Assembly (NCBI GenBank): GCA_046344715.1
Contig: JBKDKX010000006.1
Coordinates: 106,876-170,875, forward strand
Source: CAZAQK01 sp046344715
GTDB taxonomy: Bacteria; Pseudomonadota; Alphaproteobacteria; Rickettsiales; SXRF01
Direction: 5' to 3'
Length of the DNA: 64,000 nucleotides
The notes below the pieces were generated by a model, which was given only the letters and a program-made list of their open reading frames with translations, had not been told where the DNA came from and did no database searches. The position numbers were made by a program, and so were the translations under genes. Below, piece by piece: positions 52,034 to 62,282 of the stretch (positions are counted from its first letter, which is position 1; each line of letters opens with the position of its first letter).

Positions 52034-55000
52034 TTACGAACCAGTCTGTGCTAACAAATCCGGATTTTCGTTGTTTAGCTGCGCTTCGGCTTCTTTCTCG
52101 CGTGTATGGGCAACTTTACGCATACGCATAACGGTTGCACCCGTACCAGCCGGAATGAGACGGCCTACGATCACGTTTTCCTTGAGACCGGAGAGCTGAT
52201 CCACTTTTCCAGATACTGCCGCCTCGGTGAGAACGCGTGTAGTTTCCTGGAACGACGCCGCCGAAATAAAGCTGTGCGTCTGCAAGCTTGCCTTGGTAAT
52301 ACCCTGCAACACCGGCGATGCCGTAGCAGGCTTATACCCTTCAGCAATCGTCTTGGTGTTCACCAACTCAAATTCGGTGAAGTCTACCTGTTCACCAGCG
52401 AGGAAGGTGGTTTCGCCTGGTGTATCTATCTCAACTTTCTGCAACATCTGGCGAACAATCACCTCAATGTGCTTGTCGTTGATGGTTACACCCTGCAGGC
52501 GATATACCTGCTGAACTTCCTTCACCATGTAACGCGCCAGTGCTTCCACACCCATGACCTTCAGAATATCATGCGGCACAGGATTACCATCCATCAGAAG
52601 GTCGCCCTTCTGCACGTAATCGCCTTCCTGAACAGTGATGTGCTTGCCTTTTGGAATCATGTATTCAACGGATTCCGCAGCCTCATCTTTCGGACGCACA
52701 ATAACACGGCGTTTATTTTTATAGTCTTTGCCGAACTCAACAACACCTTCCGTTTCGCTGATGATGGCGTGGTCTTTCGGTTTGCGTGCTTCAAACAATT
52801 CCGCAACGCGTGGCAGACCACCGGTAATATCGTGCGTTTTGCTGGATTCACGCGGAATACGCGCCAGCACGTCACCCGCATGTACTTCCTGACCATCCGT
52901 TACAGAGAGAATAGCACCCACCGGCAGGAAATAACGGGCTTCAAGGCCGTTTGCCAGAGTGATGATTTCGCCTTTTTTGTCACGGAGCGCAATACGCGGT
53001 TTCAAATCCGCACCGCGCGTCTGTTGACGCCAATCAGTTACTGCTTTGCTTGAAATACCGGTTGATTCATCGAGTACTTCACGCAAGCTAACGCCTTCCA
53101 CGAGATCGCGGTAATGCGCGAAACCATTGCGCTCGGTGATGATTGGCAAGGTAAACGGATCCCAGTCGGCTAACTTCTGGCCTTTTTTGACTTTCTCGTT
53201 TTCCTTGGCAAGCAACCTTGCGCCGTACGGCACTTTGAAGCGTGCGCGCTCACGATTGTTCTCATCACGCAGCACGATTTCACAGGTACGGCTCATGACA
53301 ACGAGGCGGCCTTTAGAATCAGTCACGATGTTTTTGTTAGAAAGTGTAAGCGTTGCATCATGCGATGATTCAACACTGGAGGTCTCAGCACCACGCTGCG
53401 CCGCACCACCAATGTGGAAGGTACGCATGGTCAGCTGTGTACCAGGTTCACCGATGGATTGTGCTGCAATAACGCCCACGGCTTCACCCAGATTCACTTC
53501 GGTACCACGCGCGAGATCACGGCCATAGCAATGCGCACATACACCACCCTTGCTTTCGCAAGTCAGCACAGAACGCACCATCACCGCTTCGATACCAGCT
53601 TCGTCGATTTTATCAACAATTGCCTCATCAATGAGCTGGCCAGCAGCAACAATAATCGCATCAGAGACCGGATGATGTACATCACGTGACGATACACGAC
53701 CAAGAATTTGATCGGCGAGCGGAACGATAATGTCACCACCTTCGATAACAGCTTTTACCACTACGCCACGGGTTGTGCCGCAATCACGCTCAATCACTAT
53801 GCAGTCCTGCGCCACGTCAACGAGGCGACGTGTCAGGTATCCAGAATTCGCAGTTTTAAGCGCGGTATCAGCAAGACCCTTACGCGCACCGTGCGAGCTG
53901 TTGAAGTACTCAAGTACCGAGAGACCTTCTTTGAAGTTTGAAATAATCGGCGTTTCAATAATTTCGCCTGATGGTTTCGCCATGAGCCCGCGCATACCAG
54001 CAAGCTGTTTAATTTGCGCTGTTGAACCACGCGCGCCAGAATGTGCCATCATGTAAATGGAGTTGATGTCTTTGGCTTTTTTCTTGCCGTCTTTAGACGT
54101 GCCGACAGATGAAATTTCTTTCATCATGTCATCAGCAACCACTTCAGAACATTTTGACCAGGCGTCGATCACCTTGTTGTATTTTTCACCCAGCGTGATG
54201 AGACCATCCGCGTACTGGCGTTCGAATTGCTTTACTTCACCAAAGGTATGATTAATGTGCTTTTCTTTAGTTACAGGAACGATCATATCGTCCTTGCCGA
54301 ACGAAATACCCGCTTTTGCAGCCTGGCCGAAACCAAGAGACATAAGCCTGTCAGCAAAAATGACCGTCTCTTTCTGACCGCAGTGGCGATACACTTCATA
54401 AATCAGGTTAGATACTTCTTTCTTCGTCATTAGCTTGTTCACCACAGAGAATGGCAACTTCACATGCTTAGGAAGAATTTCTGAAATCAACATGCGGCCT
54501 GGGGTAGAAGACACAACCTGCATCACCTTCTGGCCATTTTCATCTACTGCTTCATAGCGGCATTTGATTTTGGAATGCAGTGTTACCTGCTTGGTTTCAA
54601 GAGCGTGCAGCATTTCCGGAATACCGGTAAACACCATGCCTTCGCCCGCTTCTCCATCAGACTCCAATGAAATGTAATAGAGACCAAGAACAATATCCTG
54701 TGACGGCACGATGATTGGCTTGCCGTTCGCCGGAGAAAGAATGTTGTTGGTAGACATCATGAGCACGCGTGCTTCAAGCTGCGCTTCAATAGAAAGTGGC
54801 ACGTGTACGGCCATCTGGTCACCGTCGAAGTCAGCATTAAACGCCGTACATACAAGCGGATGCAGCTGAATCGCCTTGCCTTCTACCAGCACTGGTTCAA
54901 ATGCCTGAATACCAAGGCGGTGCAGTGTTGGCGCACGGTTCAATAGTACTGGATGTTCACGAATCACTTCTTCTAAAATATCCCATACTTCCGGACGCTC

Positions 55001-56218
55001 TGCTTCAACCATGCGCTTTGCCGCTTTAATGGTGGTAGCAATCGCGTATAATTCGAGCTTCGCATAGATGAACGGCTTGAACAGTTCGAGTGCCATTTTC
55101 TTTGGCAGACCGCACTGGTGCAGTTTGAGTTCTGGACCAACAACAATTACCGAACGGCCAGAATAGTCAACGCGCTTACCAAGCAGGTTTTGACGGAAGC
55201 GCCCCTGCTTGCCTTTAAGCATGTCAGAGAGTGATTTCAGCGGACGCTTGTTAGCACCAGTAATTACGCGGCCACGACGACCATTGTCAAACAGCGCATC
55301 TACTGCTTCCTGCAACATACGTTTTTCATTACGAACAATGATATCAGGCGCGCGAAGTTCCAACAGGCGTTTCAAACGGTTGTTACGGTTGATTACACGG
55401 CGATAAAGATCGTTTAGATCAGACGTCGCAAAGCGGCCACCATCGAGCGGAACCAGCGGGCGAAGCTCTGGCGGAATTACAGGCACAACGTCCAGAATCA
55501 TCCATTCTGGCCTGTTGTTGGATTCAATAAATGCTTCAACCAGTTTTAGGCGCTTTACCAGTTTTTTGCGCTTGGCTTCAGAGGTGGTTGCACCCAGCTC
55601 AAGGCGCATGGACTCTTTGAGTTTTCCGAGTTCCAGCGCATTGAGTAATGTCTTGATGGCTTCCGCGCCGATTTGCGCAGTGAATGTACCATCTCCGTAT
55701 TTATCCTGTGCATCGTAATATTGTTCTTCAGAGAGTAACTCACCTAGTTCAAAAGGAGTAAGGCCTGGCTCAACCACGCAGTATGATTCGAAGTACAAAA
55801 TCTTCTCTAAATCTTTCAGCGTCATATCCAGCAACGTGCCGATACGCGATGGAAGGGATTTCAAGAACCAGATATGGGCAACTGGAGAAGCAAGCTCAAT
55901 ATGCCCCATGCGTTCACGACGTACTTTAGAAGTTGTTACTTCCACACCGCATTTTTCGCACACAATGCCGCGGTATTTCATACGCTTGTATTTGCCGCAC
56001 AAACATTCATAATCTTTGATAGGGCCAAAAATACGCGCGCAGAACAAACCATCACGCTCTGGCTTAAACGTGCGGTAGTTGATGGTTTCTGGCTTTTTTA
56101 CTTCGCCAAAAGACCAGCTATGGATTTTCTCCGGTGAGGCAATCGAGATTTTGATTTCATCGAATTGTTTGGTAGCTGCCGCCTGATTACCAAAGAAACT
56201 CATTACTTCATTTGCCAT
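52034..56218 (-). CDS. rpoC: RNA polymerase subunit beta'
   Basis: The 1394-residue catalytic subunit contains the N-terminal zinc site (CLCGKYKRMKYRGIVCEKC, about 71-89), the clamp and lid, the absolutely conserved Mg-binding NADFDGDQ (about 460), the bridge helix and trigger loop region, a second Cys cluster CESKGGVCAHCYGR, and SIGEPGTQLTMRTFH. GGGAAAAAA lies before the ATG. It is separated from rpoB by 90 nt with two strong hairpins. Confidence 0.98.
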   Translation of the reverse strand: MANEVMSFFGNQAAATKQFDEIKISIASPEKIHSWSFGEVKKPETINYRTFKPERDGLFCARIFGPIKDYECLCGKYKRMKYRGIVCEKCGVEVTTSKVRRERMGHIELASPVAHIWFLKSLPSRIGTLLDMTLKDLEKILYFESYCVVEPGLTPFELGELLSEEQYYDAQDKYGDGTFTAQIGAEAIKTLLNALELGKLKESMRLELGATTSEAKRKKLVKRLKLVEAFIESNNRPEWMILDVVPVIPPELRPLVPLDGGRFATSDLNDLYRRVINRNNRLKRLLELRAPDIIVRNEKRMLQEAVDALFDNGRRGRVITGANKRPLKSLSDMLKGKQGRFRQNLLGKRVDYSGRSVIVVGPELKLHQCGLPKKMALELFKPFIYAKLELYAIATTIKAAKRMVEAERPEVWDILEEVIREHPVLLNRAPTLHRLGIQAFEPVLVEGKAIQLHPLVCTAFNADFDGDQMAVHVPLSIEAQLEARVLMMSTNNILSPANGKPIIVPSQDIVLGLYYISLESDGEAGEGMVFTGIPEMLHALETKQVTLHSKIKCRYEAVDENGQKVMQVVSSTPGRMLISEILPKHVKLPFSVVNKLMTKKEVSNLIYEVYRHCGQKETVIFADRLMSLGFGQAAKAGISFGKDDMIVPVTKEKHINHTFGEVKQFERQYADGLITLGEKYNKVIDAWSKCSEVVADDMMKEISSVGTSKDGKKKAKDINSIYMMAHSGARGSTAQIKQLAGMRGLMAKPSGEIIETPIISNFKEGLSVLEYFNSSHGARKGLADTALKTANSGYLTRRLVDVAQDCIVIERDCGTTRGVVVKAVIEGGDIIVPLADQILGRVSSRDVHHPVSDAIIVAAGQLIDEAIVDKIDEAGIEAVMVRSVLTCESKGGVCAHCYGRDLARGTEVNLGEAVGVIAAQSIGEPGTQLTMRTFHIGGAAQRGAETSSVESSHDATLTLSNKNIVTDSKGRLVVMSRTCEIVLRDENNRERARFKVPYGARLLAKENEKVKKGQKLADWDPFTLPIITERNGFAHYRDLVEGVSLREVLDESTGISSKAVTDWRQQTRGADLKPRIALRDKKGEIITLANGLEARYFLPVGAILSVTDGQEVHAGDVLARIPRESSKTHDITGGLPRVAELFEARKPKDHAIISETEGVVEFGKDYKNKRRVIVRPKDEAAESVEYMIPKGKHITVQEGDYVQKGDLLMDGNPVPHDILKVMGVEALARYMVKEVQQVYRLQGVTINDKHIEVIVRQMLQKVEIDTPGETTFLAGEQVDFTEFELVNTKTIAEGYKPATASPVLQGITKASLQTHSFISAASFQETTRVLTEAAVSGKVDQLSGLKENVIVGRLIPAGTGATVMRMRKVAHTREKEAEAQLNNENPDLLAQTGS

Positions 56219-56237
56219 ATTTTTTCCCTTTTTTCAC

Positions 56238-56301
56238 ATTCCCGCACAAGCGGGAATCCTGTAGTTCATTGTAAGTTCAGGATCCCCGCTTGCGCGGGGA
56301 T
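56238..56301. repeat. Paired CCCGC palindromes between rpoB and rpoC
   Basis: ATTCCCGC (56238-56245)/GCGGGAAT (56250-56257) and ATCCCCGC (56282-56289)/GCGGGGAT (56294-56301) are two 8-bp perfect hairpins with 4-nt loops. ATCCTG (56256-56261) and CAGGAT (56278-56283) join them as inverted halves. This is a paired REP-like layout inside an essential operon and could affect mRNA processing or stability. Confidence 0.8.
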
Positions 56302-56308
56302 ATTTGAA

Positions 56309-59300
56309 TTACGCTTCTTTCTCGATCAACTCAACATTCAAGCCCAGTGAACGAAGTTCTTTCACCATAACGTGGAAGGACTCCGGTATGCCGGATTCAA
56401 AGCTGTTATCACCGCGCACGATGGATTCGTAAATCTTGCTGCGGCCCGCCACGTCATCTGATTTAACGGTGAGGATTTCCTGCAATGAATATGCAGCGCC
56501 ATACGCCTGCAATGCCCAGCATTCCATTTCCCCAAAGCGCTGACCACCGAACTGTGACTTACCACCAAGCGGCTGCTGGGTAACCAGCGAGTACGGCCCG
56601 ATAGAACGCGCATGGATCTTATCATCCACCAAATGATGCAGCTTCAACATGTAAATGTACCCTACGGTCACTTTACGGTCGAATGGCTCACCCGTGCGGC
56701 CATCATGCAGCTGCACCTGACCGGAAGAATCACAACCGGCTTTTTTCAACCAGCCTTCAATGTCTGCTTCCTTTGCACCATCGAAAACTGGAGTTGCAAA
56801 CGGCACACCCTTTTTCAGGTTGCCCGCAAGCTCAAGCGTTTCACTATCAGACATCGAAGAAATCGCTTTACGATTTTCTTTGTCATCATAGATATCACCA
56901 AGGAATTCGCGCAATTTTTTAACCGATGCAGATTTCGCATTTTCTTCCTGAACTTCTTCAAGAACTTTGCGAATCTGGCCACCGATATTAGCAGATGCCC
57001 AACCAAGGTGCGTTTCTAAAATCTGCCCCACGTTCATACGCGACGGTACACCCAGCGGATTCAGTACGATATCCACATGCGTGCCATCTTCAAGATACGG
57101 CATATCTTCGATAGGCACAATCTTGGAGATAACCCCTTTGTTACCATGACGACCAGCCATCTTGTCGCCCGGCTGGAGTTTGCGTTTTACTGCAACAAAC
57201 ACTTTTACCATTTTGAGTACGCCTGGCATCAGGTCGTCACCGGCCTGAACCTTGCCCACTTTTTCTTCGAACTTGTGGTTGATGCGGGAAACGGCAGAAT
57301 CCAGCTGCTTTTTGAGCTGCTCAACCTGCGACATTACCTTGTCATCTTTTACCGCAAACTGCCACCACTGGCCTTTGCCGTATTGCCCGAATGTCTCTTC
57401 ACAAAGTTCAGCACCTGGCTTGAAACCTTTAGGGCCAGCCGATGCTTTTTTGCCAAGGAGCAACTCTTTCATGCGGCCATAGACGAAACGCTCGATGATA
57501 CCACGTTCGTCATCACGGTCTTTTGCCAAACGTTCGATTTCCGCTTTTTCGATGGACAGTGCGCGTTCGTCTTTTTCGATACCGCGGCGGCTGAAAATAC
57601 GCACACCCACAATGGTACCTGTCACACCCGGAGGCAGACGGAGAGAAGAATCACGAACGTCGGATGCTTTTTCACCGAAAATGGCACGTAAGAGTTTTTC
57701 TTCCGGTGTCATTGGGCTTTCAGATTTAGGCGTCACTTTACCGACCAGAATATCGCCAGCTTTTACTTCCGCGCCAATATGCACCACGCCGATTTCGTCC
57801 AAGTTACGCAGCGCTTCTTCACCTACGTTCGGAATATCACGGGTGATTTCTTCCGCACCGAGCTTGGTGTCACGCGCCATCACTTCAAATTCTTCGATGT
57901 GGATGGAAGTAAACACGTCTTCAGATACAATGCGCTCAGAAATAAGGATCGAATCTTCGAAGTTATAACCATTCCACGGCATGAAGGCCACGAGCACGTT
58001 GCGGCCAAGAGCCAGTTCACCGAGGTCGGTAGACGGACCATCAGCCAGAATGTCGCCAGCTTTCACCACATCGCCAACTTTAATCAGCGGACGTTGGTTT
58101 AGGCAGGTTGATTGGTTAGAACGGGTAAATTTAATGAGGTTGTAAATATCAACACCAGGAGAACCATCTTCGCTGGCTTCAGAAGAACGTACAACGATAC
58201 GGGTAGCATCGACCTGATCTACCACACCGGCACGCTTTGCCACCGTGGTTACACCAGAATCTTTCGCCACTACTTCTTCCATACCGGTACCCACAAGTGG
58301 TGCCTCAGAACGCAGGAGCGGAACTGCCTGACGTTGCATGTTAGAACCCATGAGTGCGCGGTTCGCGTCATCGTTTTCGAGGAATGGAATGAGTGCAGCA
58401 GCTACCGATACGAGCTGCTTTGGTGCTACGTCGATATATTCAATCGCATCCGGAGGCGAAAGCATGAAGTCACCATTGCGGCGGCAGGATACCAGCTCAC
58501 CGGTGAATTTACCTTTTTCATCCATCTCAGAATTTGCCTGCGCGATAGTATACTTACCTTCTTCAATCGCAGACAGGTACACCACTTCGTCAGTCACGCG
58601 ATGGTTAACCACTTTGCGATATGGGCTTTCGATAAAGCCGTATTTGTTTACACGCGCATAAGTCGCCATCGAGTTAATCAGACCGATATTCGGACCTTCA
58701 GGTGTCTCAATCGGGCAGATACGGCCGTAATGCGTTGGATGCACGTCGCGCACTTCAAAGCCTGCGCGTTCACGGGTAAGACCTCCGGGTCCAAGGGCAG
58801 AAAGACGACGCTTGTGCGTGATTTCTGACAGTGGGTTGGTTTGGTCCATAAATTGTGACAATTGGCTTGAGCCAAAGAATTCACGGATAGCAGCAGCCAC
58901 CGGCTTCGCATTCACGAGGTCGTGCGGCATCACGGTATCAATATCCACCGAACTCATACGCTCGATGATAGAACGCTCCATACGCAACAACCCAATACGG
59001 AACTGGTTTTCCATGAGTTCACCCACAGAACGCACGCGGCGGTTTCCAAGATGATCGATGTCATCGATTTCACCCACGCCATCTTTCAGGCCAACCAGTA
59101 GTTTCACCACATTGATGATGTCTTCTTTGCTCAGCACACCAAAATCTTCAGCCAGATTCAGGCCAAGGCGCGCATTCATTTTCACACGGCCTACCGCAGA
59201 TAAATCATAACGCTCCGCATCAAAGAAGAGTGATTTGAATAGTGCATCTGCCGCCTCTGGTGTGGTAGGTTCACCTGGGCGCATTACGCGGTAAATTTCG

Positions 59301-60436
59301 ATAAGCGCCTCATCACGCGTTACGTTTTTATCGGCAATCAATGAATTACGGATATACGCACCCACGTTTACGTGATCGATATCGAGTACCTGTACTTCTT
59401 TAGCACCGGTTTCTTCCAGTTTAGCAACGGCGGCAGCGGTGAGCTCTTCACCTGCTTCGATATAAATTTCACCGGTTTGGTCATTCACCACGTCAACCGC
59501 AATGTACTTACCTGCAAGCTGTTCATCGGTGAGAAAATATTCTTTCAGACCATCTTCAGCCAGTTTTTTGGCAAGACGTGTATTGAGTTTTTTGCCTTCC
59601 TCAGCCACCTTTTTACCGGTTTTAGCATCTACGAGATCATAGGCAAGTTTTATACCTCTCCACTGCTCAGCATTAAATTTTGCTGACCAGCCACCTTTTT
59701 GTTTCTTGAAAGTGGTTTTGGTGTAGAAAGTAGACAGGATTTCTTCATTATCCATGCCAAGGGCGCGCAGCAGCGTAGATACGAGCACTTTGCGTCTACG
59801 GTCGATACGGGCATTCACCAGATCTTTAGCATCAAATTCGAAATCGAGCCATGAGCCACGGTAAGGAATGATGCGGGCAGAATAGAGGAATTTGCCGGAA
59901 GAGTGCGTCTTGCCTTTATCATGGTCAAAGAACACGCCAGGCGAACGGTGCATCTGCGATACGATAACACGCTCCGTACCGTTGATGATAAACGTGCCGT
60001 TATCGGTCATGAGCGGCACATCGCCCATATATACGTCTTGTTCTTTAATGTCTTTGATTTCACGCGCGCCAGTTTCTTCATCGACAATCCACACAATCAG
60101 GCGGAGTGTAACGCGTAGCGGAGCAGAAAAATTGATGCCACGAGAACGGCATTCATCCACATCATATTTTGGTGCATCAAAATTGAAGCGCACGAATTCG
60201 AGCGTGGATGTTTCAGCAAAATCTTTAATCGGGAATACCGATTTGAAGACCGTCTGCAACCCTGTGTTAGTACGCTTTTCAGCGGGAATATTAATCTGCA
60301 GGAACTGATCATAAGAATTCTTCTGCACCTCAATCAGGTTTGGCATGGAGGTGATGGTCTCAATACGACCAAAACTCTTGCGAATACGCTTACGCGCTGT
60401 GAATGACAAACGAGATTTTTCTGCTGCGTGTACCAT
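56309..60436 (-). CDS. rpoB: RNA polymerase subunit beta
   Basis: At 1375 residues this is a full-length beta subunit. It starts VHAAEKSRLSFTARKRIRKSFGRI, has the rifampicin-pocket segment FFGSSQLSQFMDQTNPLSEITHKRRLSALGPGG (about 510-545) with the usual residues, and later GRHGNKGV and GGQRFGEMECWALQAYGAA. AAAGG lies 5 nt before the ATG. It follows rplL after 154 nt that hold an attenuator-like hairpin. Confidence 0.98.
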   Translation of the reverse strand: MVHAAEKSRLSFTARKRIRKSFGRIETITSMPNLIEVQKNSYDQFLQINIPAEKRTNTGLQTVFKSVFPIKDFAETSTLEFVRFNFDAPKYDVDECRSRGINFSAPLRVTLRLIVWIVDEETGAREIKDIKEQDVYMGDVPLMTDNGTFIINGTERVIVSQMHRSPGVFFDHDKGKTHSSGKFLYSARIIPYRGSWLDFEFDAKDLVNARIDRRRKVLVSTLLRALGMDNEEILSTFYTKTTFKKQKGGWSAKFNAEQWRGIKLAYDLVDAKTGKKVAEEGKKLNTRLAKKLAEDGLKEYFLTDEQLAGKYIAVDVVNDQTGEIYIEAGEELTAAAVAKLEETGAKEVQVLDIDHVNVGAYIRNSLIADKNVTRDEALIEIYRVMRPGEPTTPEAADALFKSLFFDAERYDLSAVGRVKMNARLGLNLAEDFGVLSKEDIINVVKLLVGLKDGVGEIDDIDHLGNRRVRSVGELMENQFRIGLLRMERSIIERMSSVDIDTVMPHDLVNAKPVAAAIREFFGSSQLSQFMDQTNPLSEITHKRRLSALGPGGLTRERAGFEVRDVHPTHYGRICPIETPEGPNIGLINSMATYARVNKYGFIESPYRKVVNHRVTDEVVYLSAIEEGKYTIAQANSEMDEKGKFTGELVSCRRNGDFMLSPPDAIEYIDVAPKQLVSVAAALIPFLENDDANRALMGSNMQRQAVPLLRSEAPLVGTGMEEVVAKDSGVTTVAKRAGVVDQVDATRIVVRSSEASEDGSPGVDIYNLIKFTRSNQSTCLNQRPLIKVGDVVKAGDILADGPSTDLGELALGRNVLVAFMPWNGYNFEDSILISERIVSEDVFTSIHIEEFEVMARDTKLGAEEITRDIPNVGEEALRNLDEIGVVHIGAEVKAGDILVGKVTPKSESPMTPEEKLLRAIFGEKASDVRDSSLRLPPGVTGTIVGVRIFSRRGIEKDERALSIEKAEIERLAKDRDDERGIIERFVYGRMKELLLGKKASAGPKGFKPGAELCEETFGQYGKGQWWQFAVKDDKVMSQVEQLKKQLDSAVSRINHKFEEKVGKVQAGDDLMPGVLKMVKVFVAVKRKLQPGDKMAGRHGNKGVISKIVPIEDMPYLEDGTHVDIVLNPLGVPSRMNVGQILETHLGWASANIGGQIRKVLEEVQEENAKSASVKKLREFLGDIYDDKENRKAISSMSDSETLELAGNLKKGVPFATPVFDGAKEADIEGWLKKAGCDSSGQVQLHDGRTGEPFDRKVTVGYIYMLKLHHLVDDKIHARSIGPYSLVTQQPLGGKSQFGGQRFGEMECWALQAYGAAYSLQEILTVKSDDVAGRSKIYESIVRGDNSFESGIPESFHVMVKELRSLGLNVELIEKEA

Positions 60437-60458
60437 AGGAACCTTTAGTTCTCTGTGA

Positions 60459-60520
60459 CCAGTGGCCGGTAGCCAGTGATCGGTTATTCTTAAATTTCGA
60501 CCAAATGGCTACACCACTGG
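60459..60520. repeat. Degenerate inverted repeat upstream of rpoB
   Basis: CCAGTGGCCGGTAGCC (60459-60474) pairs imperfectly with GGCTACACCACTGG (60507-60520). The word CAGTG recurs (60473-60477), so the spacer is built of repeated short words. It lies between the rplL terminator-like hairpin and the rpoB ribosome site. Confidence 0.5.
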
Positions 60521-60542
60521 CCGCTTCTTTACAAACGCCAAA

Positions 60543-60570
60543 ACCGGAGCACCGCACGCGGTACTCCGGT
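60543..60570 (-). terminator. Attenuator-like hairpin between rplL and rpoB
   Basis: On the minus strand ACCGGAGTACCG and CGGTGCTCCGGT form a 12-bp stem (one wobble pair) with a 4-nt loop, followed by TTTT. It begins 20 nt after the rplL stop. A partial terminator at this position is known in E. coli and lowers RNA polymerase relative to ribosomal stalk protein synthesis; the same role here is inferred. Confidence 0.7.
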
Positions 60571-60590
60571 ATTGTTACTATGCTGCGTGA

Positions 60591-60974
60591 CTACTTAATT
60601 TCAACGGTAGCGCCAGCTTCCACGAGAGATTTTTTGATTTTCTCAGCGGTGTCTTTGTTAACGCCTTCCTTAACAGGCTTTGGCGCGCCTTCAACGAGGT
60701 CTTTAGCTTCTTTCAAGCCAAGGCCTGTTACTTCACGAACAACTTTAATTACACCGATTTTCTTATCAGCAGGTGCGCTGGCAAGAATCACGTTGAATTC
60801 AGTTTTTTCTTCAGCAGGTGCAGCACCAGCAGCAGCGCCACCGCTAGCCGCTACAGCTACGGGAGCAGCAGCAGATACACCCCATTTTTCTTCAAGCATT
60901 TTAGAAAGCTCAGCAGCTTCCAAAACGGTCAACGCTGACAGCTGGTCAACGATTTGAGCAAGATTAGCAGACAT
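60591..60974 (-). CDS. rplL: 50S ribosomal protein L7/L12
   Basis: The flexible stalk protein that recruits translation GTPases. The 127-residue product has the N-terminal dimerisation helices (about 1-32), an Ala/Gly/Pro-rich hinge (about 33-55) and the C-terminal domain with KKIGVIKVVREVTGLGLKEAK-type helix and LVEGAPKPVKEGV. GGAG lies 8 nt before the ATG. It follows rplJ with an 84-nt spacer. Confidence 0.97.
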   Translation of the reverse strand: MSANLAQIVDQLSALTVLEAAELSKMLEEKWGVSAAAPVAVAASGGAAAGAAPAEEKTEFNVILASAPADKKIGVIKVVREVTGLGLKEAKDLVEGAPKPVKEGVNKDTAEKIKKSLVEAGATVEIK

Positions 60975-61058
60975 TGTACAACTCCTAATTATTAATCAAA
61001 AAAATTACTTTTACCCGAGAACCCTGCCAGCGCATCAAGGCAGTGCTCCTACCCCTTC

Positions 61059-61571
61059 TCATCCCTCTTTTGCAGCCTTGGCAGCTACCACACGGGCGAC
61101 TTGACTTCCCGGTGCCTGCAGCACGCAAGCAATGCGCGTGGCAGGAGTTTGCAACATGCCAACAATTTTGGCACGCAGTTCATTAAGCGAAGGCAATTTA
61201 GCCAACGACTCAATAGCTCTTACATCAAGTTTTTGTGTGCCATAAGCACCACCGATAATCACCAGACGTTCATTCTGCTTGGCGAAATCAACGAGGCCCT
61301 TAGCCACAGAAACAGGATCTTTAGATGTTGCGATAGCCGAAGGGCCTTTGAACATATCAGAGATAGCTTCAAAAGGCGTATCTTTAGCCGCAATTTTGGT
61401 CAGACGGTTCTTCGTTACTTTAAATTCGGCACCTGCTTCGCGCATTTTAGCACGCAAGCTGGTCATTTCAGCAACCGTCAAACCTTTATTATGCACCACC
61501 AGCGCAATGCCCGCATCTTTGAAGCGAACATTGGTGGTTTCAATCTGAGCTTGTTTTTCTGCGCGGTTCAT
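61059..61571 (-). CDS. rplJ: 50S ribosomal protein L10
   Basis: The base of the ribosomal stalk, which binds 23S rRNA and holds L7/L12 dimers. The 170 residues include VVHNKGLTVAEMTSLRAKM, KVTKNRLTKIA and the C-terminal L7/L12-binding helix region. GGGAG precedes the ATG, and the spacing to rplA is only 11 nt, so no long separate leader for L10 autoregulation exists upstream of rplJ. Confidence 0.97.
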   Translation of the reverse strand: MNRAEKQAQIETTNVRFKDAGIALVVHNKGLTVAEMTSLRAKMREAGAEFKVTKNRLTKIAAKDTPFEAISDMFKGPSAIATSKDPVSVAKGLVDFAKQNERLVIIGGAYGTQKLDVRAIESLAKLPSLNELRAKIVGMLQTPATRIACVLQAPGSQVARVVAAKAAKEG

Positions 61572-61582
61572 GAGTTTCTCCC

Positions 61583-62281
61583 TTACGCTGCCATCAGATC
61601 ATTAACATCAACTTTGATGCCAAGACCCATGGTGGACGACAAGCCCACTTTTTTAATAAAATTACCTTTGGAAGCAGAAGGCTTCGCTTTCACAACAGCA
61701 TCAACAAATGCTTTTACGTTGGCAAGCAATGCATCTTCAGAGAAACTCGCCTTACCGATACCCGCATGGACAATACCTGCTTTATCGATACGGAACTCAA
61801 CCTGACCAGCCTTTGCCGCCTTCACCGCTTCCGCTACGTTAGGCGTAACCGTGCCGAGCTTTGGGTTTGGCATAAGACCTTTCGGCCCCAACACTTTACC
61901 GAGCTTACCCACAATACCCATCATGTCAGGTGATGCGATCAAACGATCAAAATCGGTAAATCCACCGTTGATTTTCTCGTATAAATCTTCAGCACCAACG
62001 AAATCAGCGCCCGCTTTCTGCGCATCGGCCGCCTTATCACCACGAGCAAACACCGCAACGCGGATAGTTTTGCCGGTACCGTTTGGCATGGACACCATAC
62101 CGCGAACAGCCTGATCTGACTGTGATGCATCAACACCGAGATTCATTACGATATCAATGGTTTCATCAAATTTCTTTACAGAGGTGCTTTTCACCAGCTT
62201 CACTGCTTCCTTAAGCGGGTAACGCTTGGCGGTATCAACCTTAGCAATGATAGCTTTTCTCTTTTTTGCGATACGTGGCAT
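61583..62281 (-). CDS. rplA: 50S ribosomal protein L1
   Basis: L1 binds 23S rRNA at the E-site stalk and typically represses its own operon. The 232-residue product has the L1 signature LGPKGLMPNPKLGTV (about 128-142) and RIDKAGIVHAGIGKASF. GGAG lies 9 nt before the ATG, in the final codons of rplK, with a 1-nt gap between the genes, which supports coupled translation of rplK-rplA. Confidence 0.97.
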   Translation of the reverse strand: MPRIAKKRKAIIAKVDTAKRYPLKEAVKLVKSTSVKKFDETIDIVMNLGVDASQSDQAVRGMVSMPNGTGKTIRVAVFARGDKAADAQKAGADFVGAEDLYEKINGGFTDFDRLIASPDMMGIVGKLGKVLGPKGLMPNPKLGTVTPNVAEAVKAAKAGQVEFRIDKAGIVHAGIGKASFSEDALLANVKAFVDAVVKAKPSASKGNFIKKVGLSSTMGLGIKVDVNDLMAA

Positions 62282-62282
62282 A

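Noticed and set aside
52106..53053. Open frame of 315 codons antisense to rpoC
   Set aside because: It mirrors conserved rpoC sequence. Similar antisense frames over rpoB (for example 58112-58828) show that such shadows are common here.
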